A DNA stretch of 64,000 bases from Sycon ciliatum. Its lineage: Eukaryota; Porifera; Calcarea; Leucosolenida; Sycettidae. The stretch is taken from contig NC_088645.1 in the NCBI RefSeq assembly GCF_964019385.1, positions 9,744,266 to 9,808,265 of the forward strand, read 5' to 3'. This document shows positions 1 through 9,553 of the stretch, piece after piece (position 1 is the stretch's first letter; each line of letters opens with the position of its first letter). The translations under genes and the position numbers were made by a program. The notes under the pieces were generated by a model that was not told the origin of the DNA, did not search any database, and saw only the letters and a program-made list of their open reading frames with translations.

Positions 1-1329
1 ATAGATGTACATGTAATTGAAGAGGCTATTGTACAATTCAGTATCTGCCTGCCAGTTTCCTGCAGCTTTATACCTAAAGTATCAGTTTCTGATGACTGTC
101 CAGATCAGAAACATCGAAGTATATACTTTTCTATCTTGGATTATAATGTCTAACAGCAGGAGTGGGAGTTGCGGTAGCCTGACCGAAAACAATCCACTGC
201 CAAATATGCCAATAGGTGTTAAAGACACACCAGCTAAGTCTTTATAGCGGAATATATTATATGCCTCCCCACACATTGCCTCTGCCCTGGAAATTTCTAT
301 GCGACAAGATGTTCTACCTCGTTCACTGCCATTATGGGTTTGCACTTTGCGCATGTCGTTGCATGGCTAGTGATATTCGGAATAGCATGTTGATACATTA
401 TTCGAACTGATGGAAGCGTTTTGCAATACAAAACCCGTGGGGCAAGTCATTGCACAGCTTGATGGCAGCAACTAAGGGGCGACAGTCACCTGAGTGATCG
501 TGTGCCGCAGGGACACCACATGCGAGTTGGTCGTTGACAAGGGTGGTGCGCACAGTTAGACGAAACAATCGCTGGTGGATCAGTACGCTTCCCATGAGCG
601 GCTAAGGGTATGAATATGGCTCAGCGCCTTCCAGCGCGGGGATCTGTCCGTTGCAGGTGTACAAAGGGGCGGTGTGAGTACCCCGGCTGTTTGGCCACTG
701 TACGAATGTACCTTTTATCTAGTACAGGCAGCAGATGTCTTTAGGCTGATCTTAGGGAGGAGAATTATGCGTTAGAAATGTAGAGGAGGGCAGGTAAAAT
801 GAGAGCGAGTCACATAATCTGCCAGAGACGGCGTGCCGTCTGGGCCTGATTCATCTTCGCCCTCGAACATCGATATCCACGGATCGGTCTGCTTGACAAA
901 CTCCTGGGCGCCTGATTGAATCTGGATATAAAACTCTCGCTGGAAGCAAACATCTGGCCTACTGATAACTCCAGCTTCTGGAAAAGCTCCAGCGAAACGA
1001 ATCTTGGTCTTCTGACCGATCTGCGGTCCGACTTTCTAATAACACTTGACGTCCATCCGATATCCGACGCGGCTATACTCACCTCGTTGTCCGTCACCAG
1101 CACAGGATCAGCTCCCTCAAAACCGGAAAGAGAACCTGAAGGCATCTCGACGCTGAAGGAAGACACGCCCGGAACGACAACACAGACTGAAAAGTACTAG
1201 CGCCAAGAAAAAAACTGACACTACATGTACTAGAATTTTTTCGTGATATCTCATTAGCCCCATCCCTCACACAAACAAGTCAACAAAGAGGCATCTTTGG
1301 ATTGAGGAGTGCTGGTTTCGAAACAACTG

Positions 1330-1800
1330 GTTTGAAGCTCAAAGTAGAGCTGCTGTTAGTTCAGAGCAGAGCTGCACGTCGCTCACGGCAGAGCTGCTGT
1401 TAGCTCAGAGCAGAGCTGGTGTTAGCTCAAAGTAGAGCTGTGGTTAGCTCAAAGTAGAGCTGCTGTTAGCTCAAAGTAGAGCAGCGGTTAGCTCAAAGTA
1501 GAGCTCCGGTTAGCTCAAAGTAGAGCTGCTGTTAGCTCAAAGTGGAGCTGCGATTAGCTCAAAGTAGAGCTGCTGTTAGCTAAAAGTAGAGCTGCTGTTA
1601 GCTCAAAGTAGAGCTGCTGTTAGCTCAAGGTAGAGCTGCTGTTAGCTCAAGGTAGAGCTGCTGTTAGCTCGAAGTAGAGCTGCTGTTAGCTCAAAGTAGA
1701 GCTGTTGTTAGCTCAAAGTAGAGCTGCGGTTAGCTCAAAGTAGAGCTGCTGGTAGCTTAAAGTAGAGCTGGTGTTAGCTCAACGTAGAGCTGCAATGCTA
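1330..1800. repeat. 22-bp minisatellite, about 20 units
   Basis: A tandem array with the 22-base unit GAGCTGCTGTTAGCTC followed by AAAGTA. Most units differ by one or two bases (CTG/CGG/GTG, AAAG/AAGG/AACG). The unit contains the inverted pair AGCTC/GAGCT, so transcripts could form short hairpins. There are no spacers between units, so it is not a CRISPR array. Confidence 0.93.
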
Positions 1801-1991
1801 AATGGATGTAATATAGCGCAAGGCAGAGCCGCAGCAAATAGCTAGATTACACCAGTTGTGAGAGTGGACCCATGAAACCAGCACTCCGTTAGCTAAGCAC
1901 TATTGACGCACAACAAGGGTCAATTAATGTCAGCAAAGGCAAGCATTGCGCAGTTAGAGTTCTGTAGCTTATTACTCACCCAAGTCGGGGA

Positions 1992-2724
1992 TCATGACAT
2001 CCATGACACGGCAGCAAGCCAGGACGATAGCTGGCGTTTAGCGCTTGTTTTATTCCGGATGTAGCATAGGCACGCATCGCTCTTTCCACCGAAGGAGTCG
2101 GGGGCACCAGCCATAGCAGCGGTGGTGGCTGCACCAATGTGGACTGAATGCCCGGAGTAGTTCGACTGGGATGGTACACCGGCCACAACGACAAGAGACT
2201 GTACTGTTACTGTGAATGACTGTCTGGTCAGCTGCTGTCCGTTCGAGGGTACGAACAAGAGTTGTTCCGGTCCCTCGCGACGAGTGACAAATGAGTAGCT
2301 AACCCTGGCATGGACCGGGCAGTACGGCGGTACAGACGGGCCAATGTCACTAGTAACGCCTTTACCGAATGCTTCCGTCTTGGATGAAAGCAGGAAGAGT
2401 TGCAGGCGTCCGTCACCAGGGGAGCTAGTACAGCCCCGTGTGATGCCATTTCTGCATTCGGCACATCGAAGAAATCCAAAGGAGCAGCATGGCGGCTTGG
2501 TAGAGCAACTTGTCATGGCCATTCAGGATACTACTTTTCCGGCGTGCATCCGTCAGGTGTCGCAGGATTGGCATAGTGATAGGAAGGAGAGGGGTGAGTA
2601 CAGCCGTTCCATGGCATCGCTGGATGCCCTTCAACACCCTCTTCAGAAGCCATGCATCTATTAAGGGGCCGGCAAACCCATTCTCAATGTGGGCTTTACG
2701 CACCGCACTCACATACACAGACAC
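1992..2724 (-). pseudogene. DIRS-like tyrosine recombinase, frameshifted
   Basis: Two overlapping frames (2724-2425 and 2522-1992) make up one recombinase. The first has the core-binding part with YVSAVRKAHIENG and the LLPITMPILRHL stretch. The second has the catalytic C-terminus with SGHSVHIGAATTAAMAG followed by CYIR. In active relatives the HxxR box reads HSFRIGAATTAA; here the arginine is replaced by histidine. The enzyme would normally join circular cDNA to the genome using a tyrosine. Loss of the box arginine plus the frameshift near 2450 indicates no activity. Confidence 0.75.
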
Positions 2725-2748
2725 AGTTCAGGGCACACTGATCATAGT

Positions 2749-3434
2749 TCACGCATGAATGTGCGTCCAGGAATGATGACTCGGGCAGCAAAAGCGAGCT
2801 TGCCCAGGAGGGACTCGAGTTAACGTTGGCCGATGCTGCACTCGCTGATAGTAGCCATGAGTGGCGCACGCATCTCGAACAGCTTGTCCTCTCGTAGCCG
2901 AGCTTCGCGGCGCTCGCAGTCTATACCAAGGAAGGTCAATGATGGTGATGACCCTTCGAGCTGGGATGGAGCAAAGAGGAATGCCGAGATACGTGAATGC
3001 CCGGAGAGGGATGGTGAGTTGCTGGTTGGCTGCAGGCAAACCAGTGGAGATATCGAGAAAGCCATCGCGGTAATGAAGCCGGTGATCTATAGCAAACTCG
3101 TGCTGTATGATCCAGTTGACTGCTTTGGCTACTGAGTCAAAGACAGCTGGGCTGGAGCGGAGGCCGAAAGGCAGAAAGCGCTCGTAGTAGTAGGAGCCTT
3201 CCCAGCGAAGTCCTGACGGCGGACTGGGATCTGCTGAAATGCACTGCGTACATCGAGCTTGGACAAATACACAGGCTGTGGGCATGACATGATGATGTTG
3301 ATCGCGTTGTCAATGCTCGCGTAGTGCAGAGAGAGCGGCTCGGCAGGAATGCTGTCGTCCGCGCCGGTGCCTTCCCGACTAGACAGATGGTGGATCATTC
3401 GCAGCTTGCCGTTCTTTTTTGGGGACGGCACCAA
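2749..3434 (-). pseudogene. DIRS-like reverse transcriptase, frameshifted
   Basis: The frame 3434-3129 starts VPSPKKNGKLRMIHHLSSRE and continues to YLSKLDVRSAFQQIPV, the RT motif A region. The frame 3285-2749 continues with YYYERFLPFGLRSSPAVFDS and then LHYRDGFLDIS. The last motif corresponds to the YLDDFL catalytic box of DIRS RTs; here both L and the second D are changed (YRDGF), so polymerase activity must be lost. The two frames overlap at about 3210, which marks a frameshift. Confidence 0.8.
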
Positions 3435-4891
3435 TACCAGAGCGGCGCATGAACTGAAATGGAGGTGACGGGAATGGGTCTGTGGTCTCGCTGCGGGCGC
3501 AGGAAGCAGCTAATTGCTCAGATATAAATGCCGAGTGAGTGAAAGCCGACGGCAGATTATTAGAGCAAATCGAAATGTCGTGTTGGCCGGCAGATCCAAG
3601 AGTAAAGCCATGGCGCAGGCCATGGAGAACATACGCAACGTATGATTGATCTGAGTGGTTACGTAACAGGCAGGCAAAGTGGTCAGCTAGCAGTGTGGTG
3701 TCTGCAGAGTGTATAGGAAAGGAGCTACGTACCGAGTCAAGCGATTCAGTAGCCATTCTGCTAGGAGCGGCCGATTGGCTCCGCACTGCTGCCGGTTGCA
3801 CCTGATGCATGGTTGGTCCTTGCCACACTGGCTGCAGGTGTGGGAGAAGCGGCACGACGACAAATAACAGCGACCTCCATTGAAGTTGTGGCAGATTTCT
3901 TGGCCGTCGCTGGTTTGGATGCGACCACTGGAGGTAAATGCTGCTGGCTTGGAGAATTGAGATTGGGGACGAAAAGGACACAAACCGCCCCTGGATGGAC
4001 CGTCTTACATTGAGCGCATTTTGAGTGTGCATGGCCTGTGAAAGCTATCTGCCATAGGTTCACGTCGATGGTTTCCAACCTCTTCGTGCCTGGTTACTGG
4101 GCCGCGAGCATCCGCAGCTGGCGGTCGTACTCTAGCCACGAGCTTGGGAAGAACTGGCGGTTAGCAGTCACGATCAACTGCTGGTAAGCAATCAGTTCAG
4201 CAGTGTGGTGTGGGGCAACAGCCGTGATAACAGACATGTATGTGGTCCATGCCTCTAGCCGGGTAGCTACATGTATATCGTGAACCTTGCGACGCACCTG
4301 CTTTGCGTCATCCGACTCAACGATATTTAGCTGGCTATCGTTATTCGGGCTGTACACCAGCCGGAATGCTGGGCCGGAAGTGTGCAAGAATTTCAGGCAA
4401 CAAACTTGAAAAATCTACGAACTCCCCTTGAAAGATACGTTCTTGCACAGCCTTGGGCACTGCTGGTGCAGGTGGCTGATCAGGTGGGTTACAGGAGCTT
4501 GGCCTGGCGTAGTGGCGGCAGCAGCCGCATTGCCTTGGTCTTGGGTGAAGAGCGGCACAATGCTCTCCGATAATAATATAATGGCAGCCGACAAAGCCGA
4601 CTACACCTCATCTCGTACGAGAGCGCAGAGATAGTTGAGCCCGCATCACCTGAGCTGGCGGGGGAAGCATTGGTGCCAGTCGGGCTTCTGGGCTCGCGAG
4701 CCGTGTCCGCACTGTCATGTTGCTGGTTCTCCTGGCCAGAGCAGACCTCACTACCAAGGGGTAGCTGTGCCAGCAAACGGTCATGTAAAATACTTTTACT
4801 AAGTTTCCTTTCGGATTCAAGCCGCGCTGAGAAAGCTCGCCGCGGGCTTGGCAAGGCCTTGCCTTCAAAGTGTCGACAGTTAGGTCAGACA
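3379..4891 (-). pseudogene. DIRS-like Gag region, frameshifted
   Basis: Several minus-strand frames upstream of the RT give a Gag-like protein. At 3983-3761 there is a cysteine/histidine cluster (CHNFNGGRCYLSSCRFSH, then CSQCGKDQPCIRC) that resembles a CCCH/CCHC nucleic-acid-binding finger. Upstream, a methionine at about 4891 begins MSDLTVDTLK, and the adjoining frames contain ELSQRGLNPKGN and SILHDRLLAQL. Joined across a frameshift these resemble a SAP-type DNA-binding motif. The SAP call is tentative; the finger is clear. Confidence 0.55.
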
Positions 4892-5229
4892 TACTGAAGA
4901 AATACAGTGTCGAGGTGACACTCCGACTCGGGTTGGCAGCAAAGCTACGAAAGGAAAAGAAAAGAAACACTGCTGAAGCACGATCTGTTGTCTGGAAGAG
5001 CACAACAGGGCAAGCAAGATTTGTTTTTCTTTTCAGCAAAACGGGCTGGTGCCATTTGTGATTACGCAGCAAAACAAAGCGCATGACGTCCGTCTTGAAT
5101 GCAGTACAAAGCAATGCAGTGCAGTGTGTGGGCTAGTTCGGATTGTTGCTAACAAGTACTAGCACAGCTAGTACACCAATAAAACCTTCGTGAAATTACG
5201 GTTCTTTTCCATTTCTCCTATTTTTTTCA

Positions 5230-6180
5230 GACAGAACATGGGATTCGTAAACGCACTATTGCCCTGCATGCATTCCCCCGATACACTTCGTATACATACA
5301 CATTATTGGTATAATTATATAGAAGCCTTGCTTGATAGTATGACATGTTTTCGATTTCGACAGCATGTTACAAGGCGAGGACGCATAGTGATCCTGGCTA
5401 CAACCATAATCCGGTTGGCAGAGTCCCGGTCTTGCGACCATTTGAACCGTATTGGGAAAACCCCGGTTCGGACCATCTTTACTCTAGGGTGGTTGAATTT
5501 AAAATGTTATCTTTTTTTCAGTAAGAAGAGATTAAATTCTAAATTCAACCTTTCCCTACAGTCCATTCATCGGAAACTGCCCCGCTGGCCTTTGAAAGTC
5601 CAATTGGGGCCGAATTGAGGATCAAAAACCCACTTTAAATCTCAAAAATTTGGGTTTGGGATCTGCTTCTCCATACATTTTGCCATGGCATACCTGTCCC
5701 AATTTAGTAAAACTTGGCTGAATTTCTATTTCCCTGTTCTTTCACTTTTCTGGCCTCAAATGTGGCTAGGAGTAATTGCACGGGTCACGCAAGGCATGAT
5801 GTACTGCTGTTTTCACGATATCTACAACTATGTGAGGGAGACACTAAAAAGTTAGGGTGCCAGTTTTCAATAAATAGACTGTAGAGTAAAGAGGGTCCGA
5901 ACCGGGGTTTTCCCAATACGGTTCAAATGATGGCAAGACCGGGACCCTGCCAACCCGACTATGGTTTAGGTCAGAAGCATTATGCGTCCTCACCTTGTAA
6001 CATGTGTCGAAATTGAAAACATACACATTCTTTCAAGTTACTTCACGTTATAATCTTACATTTGCCCTATTTGAATATAGTGCCCACTTTGAAACTTGTA
6101 GGTGCCCTATATTTGAAAGACCTATTTGAATATTTCAAATAAGGTGGTCAGCTGTCTATTAAGGTACGACATGGCATAGC
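5230..6180 (-). mobile_element. SINE family 2 copy, split by a foldback insertion
   Basis: The block around 5236-5304 (ATGGGATTCG, GCCCTGCATGCATTCCCCC) and the block from 6021 (TTCAAGTTACTTCACG, CCTATTTGAATA, GGTCAGCTGTCT) are the two halves of a repeat that is contiguous at 22885, 36835, 37110 and 38530. Read on the minus strand the family carries a GGTTCGAATCC-type B box, so it is probably a tRNA-derived SINE. The halves are separated by the inverted-repeat element at 5346-6020. An 11-base direct repeat (ACATACACATT at 5294-5304 and 6019-6029) flanks the insertion. Confidence 0.7.
5346..6020. mobile_element. Foldback element with ~145-bp inverted termini
   Basis: The segment 5346-5492 and the reverse complement of 5880-6020 share long identical blocks (CCCGGTCTTGC, TTTGAACCGTATTGGGAAAA, CCCCGGTTCGGACC). 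The ~390 bp between them are AT-rich and non-coding. Long terminal inverted repeats and a 9-11-bp flanking direct repeat recall non-autonomous Mutator-like elements. However, about 40 bp on the left side lie between the direct repeat and the inverted arm, so the superfamily is only a suggestion. Confidence 0.72.
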
Positions 6181-6234
6181 TGCGGGAATTACTTATGTTA
6201 TACACCATGTACTGTCTGTTTATGTTGATCTCAG

Positions 6235-6684
6235 GATAAATCTTTGGACGCATTCTATTCCGCACATAATAGCCATACGCAGTTGAACAGCTGGTACATG
6301 GACGGTGTCTCTATCACACATGGTTCTCCAAGGCATCACCTATGGACATACACAGGTAGTTTTGATGACAATGACAAGGCTGCTCACTGTCCATGTAGTC
6401 CCAGAGCTGGGCCACAACCTCCATCGTTTGTTGGTAGCCACTACTATTGCGCTGACCATGGACCTGCTTGGAGACCTTGGACATTCACTCCAGCCAACCA
6501 TGCATGGAGCAACACCAGTCAATGTACTGCTGGCGGGACTTGTTGTGACAACACAGATATGCCGTGGTTTCATCGTCAACTCGACACCAGTACCTCTGAT
6601 CCAGTGGAAATTCGTATTTGCACAAGTGAGGGATATTCGAATGAGAATGTTGGCATTTATGAGGCCGCTATCTTTGTAAAATAA
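6235..6684 (+). CDS. Gene 1: last exon of EGF/fibrinogen-like secreted protein
   Basis: This is a 150-codon terminal exon after a TCTCAG acceptor, in phase 0, beginning DKSLDAFYSAHN and ending in TAA at 6682-6684. It aligns end to end with the last exon of gene A (39123-39572), without gaps in most blocks. Motifs shared with the family are SWYMDG, SITHGSP, CPC, PPSFVGSHYYC, WTFTPANHAWSNTSQC, CCDNTDMPWFHRQL and the final AAIFV. It encodes the C-terminal half of the fibrinogen-like domain. Upstream exons lie before position 1. The stop codon overlaps AAATAAAG, a possible poly(A) signal. No frameshift or stop is seen, so gene 1 may be functional. Confidence 0.85.
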   Translation, partial: DKSLDAFYSAHNSHTQLNSWYMDGVSITHGSPRHHLWTYTGSFDDNDKAAHCPCSPRAGPQPPSFVGSHYYCADHGPAWRPWTFTPANHAWSNTSQCTAGGTCCDNTDMPWFHRQLDTSTSDPVEIRICTSEGYSNENVGIYEAAIFVK

Positions 6685-7476
6685 AGTCCTCCACTGCTCT
6701 TCCATCGCAATTGCCAGATGCTTTTAAAACATATTTGCCAGCCATGCACTATGAACGAAAAATTCGTTGTATTTACTAGCAAGCACTATTGCGTTCTGTT
6801 TTCCTAGTTCCATTTTCCTACTAATAGATGGATTTGGTGGCTGCTACGATTTACAAAAGCTCATACTTACTTTTCAAAAGGTTTTTTGAGTATACAACAA
6901 GGAGATGGACCCAATATTCTAAAGTAGGGTGAGTTGCACATTCAACACCCCCACACACCATCGGCTACGGTTCAGTACTAGTATTAGATATTCCAATACT
7001 AGTACAGTACTAGCACTAGATAAACCTTGTTATAGTTCGGACCAGGGCTCTACCAGCCGTGGATGGTTGTAGTAAGGTCACTGATTCCGAACACTGTGTC
7101 CTCCACCTTGTTTCATGCTGTCAAACCAACAACATGTGGTTCAGTACAAGTACTAGTATCCTTTTTTTAAACGTTTTCATAATTTTTTTCAAAGTGTAGA
7201 ATTTACAATAAATTTACAAGGCAACAAAATGTTATCTCTGCTCTGCACCTAGATGCCACTCTAATAATATGCACTTTTTCAATTTTATCGCAGTTCACGG
7301 CATTTCATGCTACATGCCCCCAGGTGTATCGTTATGTATGTTCAAGTAATCGCATGCTTACTCAACATGTCCATCTAATGATATCGCGCTTGCCTTTCAT
7401 TTATAGTCCTTAGTCTTCGTCAACTTCTTCATGGCAATATAGTAATTTGAAGTTTTCACTTCTCTGAGTAGTTATC
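6685..7476. other. Intergenic, no gene seen
   Basis: The 3' flank of gene 1 is AT-rich with short palindromic words such as CAGTACTAGTATT. I see no coding frame with conserved motifs and no RNA gene. Confidence 0.6.
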
Positions 7477-7479
7477 TTA

Positions 7480-8097
7480 AGGCCGCGGTCACACCAAACA
7501 AGCCGTTTCCCGCTTGCGCTGAAAGAGGCTTGTGCTGAATGGGGCGGTTGGTCACACCACTTCGCGAAATCGGCTGGATTTTTTTGTGTGCTAGAGTTTT
7601 TTTTCTTCCCGCTCATTTTTGAATATGATTTTCTCTTGTCTTCCCGTCCGCCTTCTCCAGCACACTTTTTCAGTTCGTCCAAGATCCACGCTCTCTTTCT
7701 GGTATTTTTTTCATAGTGGTCTCATACTTGGTTTTTGTTTCAAACCAAAGCTCCAGTAGTCGCCGCTCCAGTGCTACTGTCCAGGATTCCATGATGACCG
7801 ACAAAAAGGCAAGGAGAGAAGTTTTACCAACAACGAAAGCCGGAAGGTGGCAGAACACGATGCAAGCGCTGCAAGATCATGCCAAGATGCGCTTTGAACG
7901 AATTTATTTTTCCCGCCACTGCGCCAGAATGGCTGAAAGTGGCTGAATCCATTCAGCGCTCCCATTCAGCGCTTTGAAAACGGCTGACTGCTGAAAAAGG
8001 CTGAAGCCGAAAATTCAGCCGTTTCCGTAGCGACGATGACGTCAAAAAGCGCTTTTTTCCGCTGAATGGCTGAATCGCGCTTGGTGTGACCGCGGCC
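7480..8097. mobile_element. MITE with GGCCGCGGTCACACCAA termini
   Basis: GGCCGCGGTCACACCAA at 7481-7497 is matched by its exact reverse complement at 8081-8097. TTA stands on both outer sides (7477-7479 and 8098-8100), a 3-bp target duplication as in PIF/Harbinger elements. Inside, the minus frame 7858-7670 reads ALERRLLELWFETKTKYE, which resembles the start of a MADF/Myb-like accessory protein of Harbinger transposons. It is a non-autonomous or deleted copy, with no transposase. The superfamily call rests on the TSD and this short similarity. Confidence 0.7.
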
Positions 8098-8586
8098 TTA
8101 GAGTGGTCTACACATGTCGGGAACATAGCACGTCGGCATAGTAGCTTCTAAGCGCTACCTTAGCAAAGCTCATGCACTGACGGCCCTGAATCTTTTATCC
8201 AATGTACAATGTGCCTAAGCATACTACGAGTAACTAGAAATACTATAATTATAGGTAACGTTTCACGTGCTAAACTTCTTGCGTTCGTGCACTTTTACTT
8301 GTACGTGAAAAATTCAAAACAATTCACGAAGAATGTGATGTGTTTTACGTAAGTTGACTATGCCGCATGAGGCTCAAGCTGTTTGTTATAAAAAACTGCC
8401 ACGCATGTAGTTTCTTGACGTGGGTTTTTTGGAAGTTACGTATGGTCATCCCGATGGCATTTGTGTGAGTATCCGTAGTTTTATCGAGTTTGTTGGAAGA
8501 CTTTATATTTGTGCGTTGAAAATGTTCTGCTGTTATAACTCAACTCGAATCTTGCCACGGCAATATTTCACGTCACGTGGCACGTG

Positions 8587-8774
8587 TACCGTATTTTCCG
8601 GAGTATACTGGTGCGCACTTTAAATGTGCTATTTTAGGCCCTAAATCGCAGGTGCGCACCATGCTCCGAATATGAAATGCATGTACTTTAATGACGATTG
8701 AAGTGCGCACCCCCAATGAAGATTGGGGGTGCGCGTTATACAAAGGTGCGCACTATACTCCGAAAAATATGGTA
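8587..8774. mobile_element. Short MITE, CCGTATTTTCCGGAGTATA termini
   Basis: TACCGTATTTTCCGGAGTAT at 8587 is mirrored by the reverse complement of ATACTCCGAAAAATATGGTA ending at 8774. A TA lies at each end. Internal GTGCGCAC motifs are also inverted, and an internal hairpin (CCCCCAAT...ATTGGGGG) lies at about 8710-8729. The element is non-coding; I do not assign a superfamily. Confidence 0.75.
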
Positions 8775-8776
8775 TC

Positions 8777-9391
8777 TTAATCACTAAAATTGATAGCTCT
8801 GTGGCACAGCACGGATGTCTTGCTTGCTGAGAATTCACCTCCATTGTTCCTGCCCCATGTTTGACATGCATCTAGATCAGACTGCATGTTCGCTCTACTG
8901 GCGAGGGTGTCTTCAGGTTTGTAAGCCAGTAGGAGGGTGACATCATCTGCAAATAGATATTGCGTGCAATGTTGCATAGCGGTGGGCAGGTCATTTATAT
9001 AGAGTAGGAATAGGAGTGGTGAAAGGTGGGAACCTTGAGGCACTCCGCAGTTGATGCTCCGCTTCTTCGATTTAGTGCTATGTACCTTCACTTCAATTTG
9101 TCGATCCCCTAAGAAGCTCTTCAGCTATTTTACTGACAAAGCTGTAGCAATCTTACCGAATTTCTTTAGGAGTATAGAGTGGTCGACCCGGTCGAAAGCT
9201 TTCCTGAAATCTAGAGATATCAGGTCAAAATTAGTGCCATTATCAATATTTACAGCCATTGATTGGGTTAGCAAGATAAGTTGGTCCGTTACAGACTTGT
9301 TGCGTACATATGCGAATTGACCTTTACAAATTACACCATGGGTCATCAAGTATCGAAGTAGACGTGGTGCATGCACCGATGGTACCACCAC
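8777..9391 (-). mobile_element. LINE reverse transcriptase fragment
   Basis: Two minus-strand frames give the middle of a non-LTR reverse transcriptase. Frame 9391-9125 has GQFAYVRNKSVTDQLILL and SLDFRKAFDRVDHSILL (motif A region). Frame 9091-8777 has CGVPQGSHLSPLLFLLYIND (motif B) and YLFADDVTLLL (motif C with the catalytic FADD). A frameshift separates them near 9100. The endonuclease and the C-terminal end are missing, so this is a truncated relic. It lies immediately next to the MITE at 8587-8774. Confidence 0.85.
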
Positions 9392-9553
9392 TTCGTCTAC
9401 TGTCTCACGTTCATTTCTGTGCTCCTGTCTTTATTCTCGTCAGCTGTGTACTTCAGCAGTTCAATTCTGTGCTCCAGTTCTCTTAATAATATAATAATCT
9501 TCATTTCAGGTCAGGATTACCCAAAGGCTAACGCCTATCTGGGGGATCTCCTA

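Larger units (their letters stand above)
1975..5114 (-). mobile_element. Degenerate DIRS-like (tyrosine recombinase) retrotransposon
   Basis: Read on the minus strand this region carries, in order, a Gag-like part with zinc-finger cysteines, a reverse transcriptase of the DIRS type, and a tyrosine recombinase. That order and the wording of the motifs (KKNGKLRMIHHLS, LPFGLRSSPAVF, SGHSVHIGAATTAA) are typical of DIRS/Ngaro-type elements, which integrate with a recombinase rather than a DDE integrase. Every module is broken by frameshifts, and two catalytic motifs are mutated, so the copy is dead. I could not define the terminal repeats. It lies antisense in the last intron of gene 1. Confidence 0.8.
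1..6234 (+). other. Last intron of gene 1 (5' part outside window)
   Basis: Positions 1-430 align with the start of the last intron of gene A (about 21595-22010, continuing near 22415) and of gene B (about 55860-56020). The window therefore opens just after exon 8 of a first fibrinogen-like paralogue. The intron ends at the CAG acceptor at 6232-6234. It is filled with a minisatellite, a DIRS-like element, a SINE and a foldback element, listed separately. The stretch 430-1330 holds no gene I recognise; a 118-codon minus-strand ORF at 810-1166 has no visible motif. Confidence 0.75.

Noticed and set aside
1330-1800. CRISPR array
   Set aside because: Units are contiguous without unique spacers and the context is eukaryotic. 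It is a minisatellite.
5190-5618. 142-codon plus frame
   Set aside because: It runs across a SINE half and the left arm of the foldback element; no domain.
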